Assembly: GCA_964617665.1 (NCBI GenBank) | Contig: CAZUAH010000040.1 | Coordinates: forward strand, 1-46,065 | Source: JADHUC01 sp964617665 | GTDB taxonomy: Bacteria > Planctomycetota > Planctomycetia > Pirellulales > Pirellulaceae | Length of the DNA stretch: 46,065 bases | Reading direction: 5' to 3' | Shown here: positions 17,066 to 24,469 of the stretch, one piece after another | Layout: every line of letters starts with the position of its first letter | Position numbering within the stretch: the first letter of the stretch is position 1 | Translations under genes and position numbers: made by a program | Notes under the pieces: model-generated | The model's database searches: none | The model's input: only the letters and a program-made list of their open reading frames with translations | Told to the model about the DNA's origin: nothing

Positions 17066-17848
17066 ATGCTGGAACGCAAGCCGATTTTTCCGAACGTTAT
17101 CGAGATGAATCACCAGGCCGGGCACGTCATCGGATGTAATGTGTATCTGATCTACGACGCCGACGAGTGGATTCTGATTGACATCGGCTACGAAGACACG
17201 GTTGACGAAATCGTCGAACTCGTTCGCCAGATGGATTGCCCCTTGTCGCAATGCAAGACGATTGTCGCCACTCACGCAGATGTGGATCACGCTCAGGGTC
17301 TAGCCAAAGCGAAGCAACTGTTACGAACGACGGCGACGGCGCATCCGACGGCTGCTGGGCCTCTGGCAGAGGGTGACAGGCTGTTTGCGTTCGCCGAAAT
17401 CCGACCGCAAGGCGTCGACATGGAGATGCCTCCGGTCGACGTGGAACACACGATCAACGATGGCGACATCCTAAGAATCGGTTCTCTCGAACTTGAAGTC
17501 TGGTGCACGCCGGGACACACGGCCGGTCAACTTGCCTTTCGCCTTGGCGGACTACTGTTCAGCGGCGACACCATCTACCGCGACGGTTGTGTGGGCGCAA
17601 TTGACGCCCATCACGGCAGCGACATCCCGGCTTTCATTGGATCGCTCGATAGAATTCGCCAAAGCGACGTGGAATGGCTGCTGCCAGGCCACGGCCCGTA
17701 CTTCCGCAAAGACAACGATCTTCTCGACAAAGCGATTGCCCGCTTGGAAGGCTACCAGCACATGGCCGACTTCGGTACGTGCGCTGTGGATTGGCCGTTG
17801 ATGGATGAATGGGAGCGGGAATTGGCTGACGGCATACGGCCGTCGTAA
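17066..17848 (+). CDS. Metallo-beta-lactamase-fold hydrolase
   Basis: 260 residues. Metal-site motifs in order: HADVDH (residues 70-75), H151 in CTPGHTAG, D168 in LFSGDTIYRDG and H209 in LLPGHGPYF. The first motif is normally HxHxDH; here the second His is Asp (HxDxDH). The fold covers glyoxalase II, lactonases, RNases and others, and the substrate is unknown. The frame is open far upstream (to 16655), but that part overlaps the divergent ExbB gene. ATG 17066 is chosen because CAAGGGA lies six bases before it and the protein then begins at the first strand of the fold. Confidence 0.88.
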   Translation: MLERKPIFPNVIEMNHQAGHVIGCNVYLIYDADEWILIDIGYEDTVDEIVELVRQMDCPLSQCKTIVATHADVDHAQGLAKAKQLLRTTATAHPTAAGPLAEGDRLFAFAEIRPQGVDMEMPPVDVEHTINDGDILRIGSLELEVWCTPGHTAGQLAFRLGGLLFSGDTIYRDGCVGAIDAHHGSDIPAFIGSLDRIRQSDVEWLLPGHGPYFRKDNDLLDKAIARLEGYQHMADFGTCAVDWPLMDEWERELADGIRPS

Positions 17849-17865
17849 CAGTTCAACGTGCTTTC

Positions 17866-17886
17866 AAGCGTAGGCGGGGATTTGCG
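17866..17886. repeat. Half copy of the 13386-13448 palindrome
   Basis: AAGCGTAGGCGGGGATTTGC and the following G match one arm and part of the loop of the inverted repeat at 13386-13448, read on the opposite strand, with a single one-base deletion. The partner arm is missing. The rest of the 244 bases between 17849 and 18092 shows no gene. Confidence 0.55.
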
Positions 17887-18092
17887 CCGATTTGCTTCAC
17901 CAGTCATTTGGTGTGCCTGTGGATAAGTGAATACTCTCGGAATCCGGCAGAAGGGCCAGCACTTCTTGCTCGGACACGCCGATCCTTCCTTTTCGTCTCG
18001 CGGATGTCAGGTTTGAGGTGGTGGTGCCCCGCGCCCGCCACAGTGTGCCCTTGAGACTTCCCGTTACGTGCGCAGACTGATAGAATAAACAC

Positions 18093-18329
18093 GTGACTAC
18101 AGTTCAAGAAATACTCGATGCGGCGCAAGCCCTGCCCTCTGGCGAACGCGCTCAACTGATTCACGCGCTGTGGGAATCCGTTCCGTCGGAGGATTGGACG
18201 CTGCCTAGCGGCGAATGGATTGCCGAGTCGCAACGGCGCAGCGAAGCTTATGACTCCGGTCAGATGAGCGCCTCGTCTTGGTCGGAAGTTCGTCAACGCG
18301 CCCGACGCAAGGCCGGCCTCGATGAATGA
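18093..18329 (+). CDS. Type II antitoxin, addiction-module (Unstab_antitox-like) protein
   Basis: 78 residues from GTG. Resembles the small 'addiction module' antitoxins paired with RelE/ParE toxins: an N-terminal helix with VQEILDAAQALPSGERAQLIHALWES, then a linker containing PSGEWIAESQRRSEAYDSG and a basic C-terminus. Such proteins bind and neutralise the toxin and usually repress their own operon. The toxin gene starts eight bases before this gene's stop codon, the classic coupled arrangement, but it carries an in-frame stop (next entry), so the antitoxin may now stand alone. Confidence 0.8.
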   Translation: MTTVQEILDAAQALPSGERAQLIHALWESVPSEDWTLPSGEWIAESQRRSEAYDSGQMSASSWSEVRQRARRKAGLDE

Positions 18330-18612
18330 GCTTGTTATTTGCTCGGCTGCCGAGGCTGAGTATGCGGAGGCGTTGTCGTGGTACGCTGAACGGAGCGTTC
18401 ATGTCGCCGAACGCTTCGACGCAGATTTCGATTAGGCACTGCAAACGATCGCGTCTCATCCTGCCCGATTTCCACGGTGCGACGAACGTCATCACTTCTA
18501 CCTGATGCGACACTTCCCTTATCAGATAATCTATCGCCAACACCAAGATCACTTGGTCGTCATCGCCGTCGCACACACGGCACGAAAACCAAGTTATTGG
18601 TCAGAGCGATGA
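18322..18612 (+). pseudogene. RelE/ParE-family toxin interrupted by an amber codon
   Basis: Read from ATG 18322, the frame gives 37 residues (MNELVICSAAEAEYAEAL onward, ending RFDADFD), then TAG at 18433-18435, then 58 further codons in the same frame to TGA at 18610-18612. The second part has the RelE/ParE marks FPRCDERHHFYLMRHFPYQ, then IIYRQHQDHLVVIAVAH and PSYW near the end. The total of 95 sense codons is normal for the family. A single G-to-T change from GAG (Glu) would explain the stop. It overlaps the antitoxin gene by eight bases. The toxin is probably inactive, unless TAG is read through or is a sequencing error. Confidence 0.82.
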
Positions 18613-18842
18613 TGTGCCCGTCCAGCACAGAACATCCGCAAGGCTGTTGTCTTCCTTCTGCAGTTCTCCTCGTCTGATGTGACGTGAATTCGCGTTCGTG
18701 ACGGGAGCATTCTGCGACATGCCGGTCCAGAACTCTTGAGGGAATGCGCGCCCCATCGCTGGTAAAGTGTTGCGAGATACGATACCTTCAGGTCTCACGT
18801 CCCATCAAAGAACGCTTTCGCGTAATAGAGGAGCCGAAGACC

Positions 18843-19976
18843 ATGTATGTCGTTGGAGTCGGCAGAACGAAGTTCGGTGTCCTGGAAGATCCGCTGCCCG
18901 AGTTGATCTATCAGGCCATGTACAACGCGATCGACGACAGCCCCCTTTCCATCGAGGAAATCCAGGCTGTCTACGTGAGCAACTTTCTCGGTGCTCCGTA
19001 TTCGAAGCAATTGCATCTGAATTCCGTAGTCTCAAGTCTGCTGCCCGATTTGCGGCTGCCAATCATCCGCGTTGAAACCGCATGTGCTTCAGGTGCCAGT
19101 GCTCTGTTTCAGGCGTTGATCGCGCTATCGAGATTCGAGAACATCCTGGTCGTCGGCGCCGAGAAGATGACCCATGCCAGTTCCGAAGCGAGCACGGAGA
19201 ATCTGGGCATGGCCGGTGATCGAGTGGCCGACCAATCGCAAGGTTTGATCTTCCCCGCACACTACGCGCTCGTGGCCCAGCAGCACATGCAGAAGTACGG
19301 CACAACGCACGAGGACCTAGAGCTAGTCGCGTTTAAGAATCACAACAACTCCAGACTGAACCCTCTGGCTCACTTCAGTCACAAGGAAGTGACTCTGGAG
19401 AAGATCAAGAACGCTCAGATCATTGCCGACCCGCTGAATCTATTCGACTGTTCGCCCATCTCCGATGGAGCCGCTGCCGTAGTGGTATCCAGAGAGAAGA
19501 AGAACGATCGCGACGTGAAGATCATCGGGTCGGCCTTGGCGACCGACCATATTTCGCTGTCCCATCGCAAAGTGCATACCACGCTCGAGGCGGCGAAGAA
19601 GGCCAGCAAGGAAGCGTACGATCAAGCGGGGGTTTCTGCAAAAGACCTGAATATCGTGGAGGTCCACGATTGCTTCACCATCAACGAACTGGTGGCTATG
19701 GAAGACCTGGGCATCTGCGAGCCGGGAGAAAGCGCCGGATTGGTGCGTGAGCGGCGAACCACGATCAAGGGCGACATGCCCATGAATACCGACGGCGGCT
19801 TGAAGGCAGATGGGCACCCGATCGGAGCCACTGGTCTGGCTCAGGTGTTTGAGGTCGTCACCCAGCTGCGCGGCGAAGCCGGTGATCGGCAGGTCGAAAA
19901 TGCGGTGGTAGGTCTGGCTCACAATATCGGCGGCGTTGGCGGAACGGCTGCGGTGCATATCTTCGAAAGGAATTGA
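18843..19976 (+). CDS. SCP2-type thiolase (acetyl-CoA C-acyltransferase-like)
   Basis: 377 residues. Thiolase fold with nucleophile C81 in VETACASGASAL, the central SPISDGAAAVVVS, HDCFTINEL (SCP2/SCP-x form of the third motif) and GGLKADGHPIGATG near the C-terminus with the catalytic His. The family cleaves or forms beta-ketoacyl-CoA; archaeal and bacterial relatives of this subtype work with a DUF35 zinc-ribbon/OB-fold partner. Here that domain is at the start of the next protein, one base downstream. The ATG at 18843 is used, with GAGGAG upstream; the longer frame to 18744 lacks family similarity. It is first gene of a three-gene acyl-CoA operon. Confidence 0.9.
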   Translation: MYVVGVGRTKFGVLEDPLPELIYQAMYNAIDDSPLSIEEIQAVYVSNFLGAPYSKQLHLNSVVSSLLPDLRLPIIRVETACASGASALFQALIALSRFENILVVGAEKMTHASSEASTENLGMAGDRVADQSQGLIFPAHYALVAQQHMQKYGTTHEDLELVAFKNHNNSRLNPLAHFSHKEVTLEKIKNAQIIADPLNLFDCSPISDGAAAVVVSREKKNDRDVKIIGSALATDHISLSHRKVHTTLEAAKKASKEAYDQAGVSAKDLNIVEVHDCFTINELVAMEDLGICEPGESAGLVRERRTTIKGDMPMNTDGGLKADGHPIGATGLAQVFEVVTQLRGEAGDRQVENAVVGLAHNIGGVGGTAAVHIFERN

Positions 19977-19977
19977 C

Positions 19978-21075
19978 ATGACCTTCAAATGCGAAGACTG
20001 CGGCAAACAATGGTACTATGCCGTGCAGAAGTGCATCTTCTGCAAAGGAGACGTGGTCAACGTCGCGACCGGGAAGAGCACCGTTCGAGGCAGCACGAGG
20101 ATCGAGATTCCTTCCCCAGGGCACACGCGCGTTCCCTACTACGATCTGTTCCTTGAAGATGAACACGGCAACTTCCACATCAAAAAGTCTTTCGATGCAT
20201 GTGCACTGGGCACGATCATCGAGGCCGAGGCCGTTCGGGAAATCCCCGAACGAACTGTCGGTGTAGTCGGTGCCGGCACAATGGGCAGCGGCATCGCGCA
20301 GGTCTGCGCCCAGATCGGCTATCAGGTGATCCTCAGCGACATCAGTGAGGAGATCGTCAACAAAGGGCTAGGGAAGATCGACCAGAGACTGGCCAAGATC
20401 ACGAAGGTAGAGGAGAAGGATGAAATCCTCGGCCGAATCAAGACGACCACGTCCTTGGCTGACATGGCCGACGCTGAACTGGTCGAGGAGGTCTCGATAG
20501 AGAACATGGAAGTGAAGAAGAAGGTGTTCGGTGAACTGAGTCAAGTTTGCTCCAAAGACACGATTTTCGCCACCAATACCTCATCGCTTTCTCTGGCCGA
20601 GTTGTCACAGGTACTTGAAGATCCAGGCAGGCTCGTGGGACTCCATTTCTTCAATCCAGTCCCGAAGATGCAGTTGGTCGAGATCATCCGACTGGAGACC
20701 ACGCCAGACGAGACTGTGGAATATGCGAAGCAGATCGCCCTGGAGATGGGAAAGACGCCGGTCGTCACCGGCGACGCGCCGGGCTTCATTGTCAATCGGC
20801 TGTTGCTGCCGTTTCTGAACGAAGCCATGGACAAACTGGCCGATGGAACTTCGACGGCCGAGGACATCGACGCGGCTGTCACTCTGGGACTGAATCATCC
20901 AATGGGGCCGCTCGCGCTGTCGGATCTGATTGGCCTGGATGTGTGCAAGGCGATCTTGGAGGTGCTGTACGAAGGATACCAGGATCCCAAATACAAGCCT
21001 TGTCCGACACTCTGCGAGATGGTCGAGAAGGGCGAATTGGGCAGGAAGACGGGGACGGGCTTTTACACCTACTGA
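19978..21075 (+). CDS. Fusion of DUF35-like zinc-ribbon/OB domain and 3-hydroxyacyl-CoA dehydrogenase
   Basis: 365 residues. Residues 1-85: zinc ribbon C5-x2-C8 and C19-x2-C22, then a beta-rich stretch (STRIEIPSPG, VPYYDLFLED, ACALGTIIEAE) fitting the DUF35 OB fold that bridges thiolases in acyl-CoA complexes. Residues 92-365: full 3-hydroxyacyl-CoA dehydrogenase with the NAD site GAGTMGSG (98-105), ATNTSSLSL, catalytic H223 in GLHFFNP and E235 twelve residues later, and the C-terminal helical domain (DAPGFIVNRLLLPFLNEA, GLNHPMGPLALSDLIGLD, GRKTGTGFY). It oxidises 3-hydroxyacyl-CoA to the 3-ketoacyl-CoA used by the thiolase upstream. The start lies one base after the thiolase stop with AAAGGAAT upstream. 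The fusion probably tethers the two activities (inference). Confidence 0.85.
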   Translation: MTFKCEDCGKQWYYAVQKCIFCKGDVVNVATGKSTVRGSTRIEIPSPGHTRVPYYDLFLEDEHGNFHIKKSFDACALGTIIEAEAVREIPERTVGVVGAGTMGSGIAQVCAQIGYQVILSDISEEIVNKGLGKIDQRLAKITKVEEKDEILGRIKTTTSLADMADAELVEEVSIENMEVKKKVFGELSQVCSKDTIFATNTSSLSLAELSQVLEDPGRLVGLHFFNPVPKMQLVEIIRLETTPDETVEYAKQIALEMGKTPVVTGDAPGFIVNRLLLPFLNEAMDKLADGTSTAEDIDAAVTLGLNHPMGPLALSDLIGLDVCKAILEVLYEGYQDPKYKPCPTLCEMVEKGELGRKTGTGFYTY

Positions 21076-21085
21076 CCACTTCTTC

Positions 21086-21153
21086 GTTTAACCCCAAGCC
21101 CGCCGGGCTGGGCGTTTGCCTTTACGCGCGGCCCGTTGGGCCGGCGGTTAAAC
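21086..21153. repeat. Double-hairpin palindromic element bounded by GTTTAAC/GTTAAAC
   Basis: GTTTAAC (21086-21092) and GTTAAAC (21147-21153) flank two hairpins: one centred on AGCCCGCCGGGCT, the other on GGCCCGTTGGGCC. It lies between the fusion gene and the HMGR-like gene. I associate this layout with dispersed repeats of planctomycetes. It could process or terminate the operon transcript between the second and third genes. Confidence 0.7.
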
Positions 21154-21199
21154 GAGCTGATCAAAACTTGCATGGAATTGATGACGGGGAATCGCAACC

Positions 21200-22570
21200 A
21201 TGGACAACCAAGAACAACTCGTCAACAAAATCGCCGATAAGATCAAGGCTGGCGAAGTACAGCCATGGAAGACGGAATCACTTCTGTTAGAGGAGTACTC
21301 GTTCGTCTCGCCCGAGCATTTTCGCATTGCTGCCCTAAGCAGGAGAAAGGTGATCGAGGACTTGACCGGTCACGAGTTCCGACACCTGGAACTGCCGGAT
21401 ACGCCGTATCTAATGAAGTGGCGATGCCCGAACGACAACGCCGAATGGCACTTGTCGGCTTTCGACGTGGACACCACTTGTGCGTATTGCGGAGGCGATC
21501 TGGAGCCTTTGGGAACGGATGCCGGGCGATTCCTGCCGCTGGTGAACAACTACATCGGAGGCCGCGAGGAGTACTACGGGTATGCCGGGCAACTCAAAGT
21601 CTTCGGCGATGTCGACAAGACGTTCACCAACGTGCTGGCCTACGGTCCCGGGCATGGCGTCTTGGGAATCAGCGTCGGCGGTTTCCGGATAAACAAGTTC
21701 GGCGGCGCCGAAGTGAAAGTATCGAAATGGGCCGGCGCTGCTCGCAATCTGGGATACATCTTCGAGTGTGAAGAAGAACGGGAAAAGGCAGCTCGGGCAG
21801 CCAAGGAAGTGCTGTCCGGTTTAACTGGCGAGATGGAGGAAAAGTACCTGGCCGAATTCGCCGGAGAAGTCTACGAAGTCGAATTCGTCCGCAGGCAGCA
21901 CCACGGCCACTACTATCTTCACATCTGTTACTACACTCGATTCGAACAAGCTCGAGGACACGCCGACACTTCGGCTGCTGTGGGCTTTGCCAGAAGCCGA
22001 TTGGACGCGGCTTTCCAGGAGCAAGGCATCAAGTACGTACAAAGCTTGATTGCCATGGGTTTTGACGGCGATCTCAAGCCTGCCCCGCGCAACCGACGTG
22101 GGCGCTACGCTTCGGCGCAAGTGAAAATGCCCGTCGCCGCTTTCGAGAAGATGAGCAAGACCAGCATTGACGCGCTGTTGACCTACATGCAGATAGACCG
22201 ACAGGCAGTGTTGCAGGAACAAGGCTGCTTCGTCTACTCGGGAATGGGTGGAGAGATCATCCCGGCGCTGTACCGAGGGACGAAGGTCAATCCGCGGCCA
22301 TCGAACGTCTCATGCACGGAAAACGTCTACGTTGAAGTCAAGGACGACGAAGTCGTGTTTGGGGTCGAATTGCCCAATGTCGAGGCGGGAGCCGGGGCTT
22401 TGCGAGAAGGACCGGTTTGCCCCGTCGGCAGAGAGGTCCTGAAGTTCATCGGAATCCGCGATTCCAGAGAATTCGCAGCGGCCGCGGCCGCCATTACCCT
22501 GGCCGGCGAGTTCAATTTCACTCTGCTCCATCTCCGCGGCGAGATGTACGCCGTCAAGCCGACGGGTTGA
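21200..22570 (+). CDS. HMG-CoA reductase-like protein, probably without the catalytic residues
   Basis: 456 residues. The second half follows class I HMG-CoA reductase by eye: FDGDLKPA (human CTDKKPA), GRYASAQVKMP (GKSVVCEA..P), SKTSIDALLTYMQI, VSCTENVYVEVKDDEVVFGVELPNVEAG shared in part with SSNCITLMEV..ISVSMPSIEVG, and AITLAGEFNF (AVLAGELSL). In the first half NNYIGGREEYYGYAGQLKV resembles the ENMIGY..VGVAGPL entry. By this alignment the four catalytic residues are changed: Glu559 to His near 152, Lys691 to Leu292, Asp767 to Asn364 and His866 to Glu448. A zinc-ribbon-like insert (C76, C94, C97, perhaps H84) is present. A role as scaffold or altered enzyme in the thiolase operon is inferred. 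Homology is from pattern only. Confidence 0.6.
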   Translation: MDNQEQLVNKIADKIKAGEVQPWKTESLLLEEYSFVSPEHFRIAALSRRKVIEDLTGHEFRHLELPDTPYLMKWRCPNDNAEWHLSAFDVDTTCAYCGGDLEPLGTDAGRFLPLVNNYIGGREEYYGYAGQLKVFGDVDKTFTNVLAYGPGHGVLGISVGGFRINKFGGAEVKVSKWAGAARNLGYIFECEEEREKAARAAKEVLSGLTGEMEEKYLAEFAGEVYEVEFVRRQHHGHYYLHICYYTRFEQARGHADTSAAVGFARSRLDAAFQEQGIKYVQSLIAMGFDGDLKPAPRNRRGRYASAQVKMPVAAFEKMSKTSIDALLTYMQIDRQAVLQEQGCFVYSGMGGEIIPALYRGTKVNPRPSNVSCTENVYVEVKDDEVVFGVELPNVEAGAGALREGPVCPVGREVLKFIGIRDSREFAAAAAAITLAGEFNFTLLHLRGEMYAVKPTG

Positions 22571-22699
22571 CTCGACGAACAATCGCTGAGGACAATAGCG
22601 CTCGGCTGCCGATCGTCAGTCGCATACGTCCGAGGTGTAGATGTCGTCCCGGAAGTCTCCGAACAGTCGGATTTTGGACCCTGAGAACATAGGTGCAAC

Positions 22700-24469
22700 A
22701 TGTCCCAATTCAAACACAAGACAGTCTGCGCGTTAGTGCCGACGACCGTTCTGTTTCTCTCAGTTGCAGTCTACGCGCAGCAGCGCTCCGCCCCATCCGT
22801 TGATGGCGTTGAACCAGAGAAGGATGCCCTTTCCTATATCACACGGGATGCGTCTATTGCAGCGGTGGCTCACCCACGACGCGTGCTGACTGATGCGAGC
22901 ATGCAAGTCCTGCCAATCGAGATCTTCGCGGCATGGTCCGGGAAAGAGTTGGGCATTGATCCTCTCGAAGTCGAAGAAGTGGTTATGATAGTGGAAATGG
23001 GTGAAAAGCCGCCGACTGTTGTCTTTGTGGTTCGATTCTCCGAAACACACCACTTCGACGTTTCAAAGTCGCCTCTCGCTGAGAACACGGTCGAGGCGGT
23101 GTTCGAGGGCAAGCGGTATCGTAAAGGACGGCCTTTTTCGCACCTGAGCCTTTACATGCCAGATCGCCGTACTCTGGTGGTCGCCAGAGACGACTGCCTG
23201 CGCGGGCTGGTCACAAAAGCAAAGCAACCCATCCTTGGCTCTCTAAGTATGCTGTTCAAGGCGGCCGATACTTCTGCCGACATCTCGGTCATTGCCACGA
23301 TGGACCCTGTTCGCGAGATGCTTACGGATATTCTGAGCAGCGAGTTTGTGCCGCCGCCGCTTGCCGAGATGAAGCGCATTCCGGAGTCACTGAAAAGTAT
23401 TGACTTCAAGTCGCAGCTTACCGACGAGGCTGAAGCGGAACTTGTTCTTCACGCCGTAGATGCAACCGCAGCCGAAGAGCTGGAGCGGCTCGTAAACCGG
23501 CTGCTGGAACACGGTCGTAATGCAATCCTGACGGAACTCACGCAAGAATACTCGCGCCAAGATCCGATCGAGCGAGCGACGATTCGGTACATGGAACGTT
23601 TCAGTCAACATGTACTCGACTCGCTTCGACCGACTCGTGAAGGGACTGTCGTCACGCTATCACTCACCAAAGACCAGTACACGCAGAGGGCCGTGATTGG
23701 GCTGGTCATCGCCATGATGCAACCGGCAAGGGCGTCTGCCCTAGAGGCCGCGCGCGAGTCGGTCTCGAGACACAATCTGAAACAGATAGGCTTGGGGATA
23801 CAGAATTATCACGATCAGCACGGACATCTTCCACCGTGTGCCAGCTATGACGAGAATGGTAAGCCACTCCTGAGTTGGCGTGTCCACATTCTCCCTTATC
23901 TGGACTTCGGGCCACTTTACGAAGAATTCCATCTCGACGAACCCTGGGACAGCGAGCATAACAGGAAACTGATTCCCGAAATGCCCTCCGTCTTCAGCAA
24001 CCCCAACGGAGATACCGAGCCTAACGAAGCCGATTATATGGCCCCTGTTGGAAAAGGAACAATTTTCGGATCGCGAAAGCCACCATCATTGGATGCCATC
24101 CGCGATGATACCTCGAAGACGATAATGATCGTTGAGGTCGACCCGGACAAATCAGTTGTCTGGACCAAGCCTGATGACTGGAGGTACAGCCCTGATCGAC
24201 CGCTTTCCGGGCTCGGTAAAGCGCACGCCGAAGGCTTCAACGTCCTATTTGCCGATGGCAGTGTGTATTTCATCGGCGCGGCTATCGACCCAGCGATTCT
24301 CCGAAAGTGGCTGCTCATGGCGGATGGTGAACCAGTGCTCGATCCCAGCCTATTGCCCGATCCGATCGAAGCCGGTGGGGCGATGGAGACGATGGAACCA
24401 GCCGTCGAGCGGTTGCCTGGTTTGGGGGGCGAGTCAGTTCCCTCGGTGAATCCGTTCGGCAACTCATGA
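22700..24469 (+). CDS. DUF1559 (pseudopilin-like) exported protein
   Basis: 589 residues. Signal peptide at residues 1-26 (LVPTTVLFLSVAVYAQ). Residues about 45-330 are a planctomycete-type region of unknown function. At about 354-378 comes the DUF1559 opening SRHNLKQIGLGIQNYHDQHGHLPP, then LLSWRVHILPYLDFGPLYEEFHLDEPWDSEHN and, near the end, VLFADGSVYFIG. In most DUF1559 proteins this region follows a type IV prepilin N-terminus; here it is preceded by a conventional signal and a large extra domain, as seen in a subset of planctomycete members. The family is greatly expanded in this phylum and its function is unknown. Its last six bases overlap the convergent membrane-protein gene. Confidence 0.88.
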   Translation: MSQFKHKTVCALVPTTVLFLSVAVYAQQRSAPSVDGVEPEKDALSYITRDASIAAVAHPRRVLTDASMQVLPIEIFAAWSGKELGIDPLEVEEVVMIVEMGEKPPTVVFVVRFSETHHFDVSKSPLAENTVEAVFEGKRYRKGRPFSHLSLYMPDRRTLVVARDDCLRGLVTKAKQPILGSLSMLFKAADTSADISVIATMDPVREMLTDILSSEFVPPPLAEMKRIPESLKSIDFKSQLTDEAEAELVLHAVDATAAEELERLVNRLLEHGRNAILTELTQEYSRQDPIERATIRYMERFSQHVLDSLRPTREGTVVTLSLTKDQYTQRAVIGLVIAMMQPARASALEAARESVSRHNLKQIGLGIQNYHDQHGHLPPCASYDENGKPLLSWRVHILPYLDFGPLYEEFHLDEPWDSEHNRKLIPEMPSVFSNPNGDTEPNEADYMAPVGKGTIFGSRKPPSLDAIRDDTSKTIMIVEVDPDKSVVWTKPDDWRYSPDRPLSGLGKAHAEGFNVLFADGSVYFIGAAIDPAILRKWLLMADGEPVLDPSLLPDPIEAGGAMETMEPAVERLPGLGGESVPSVNPFGNS

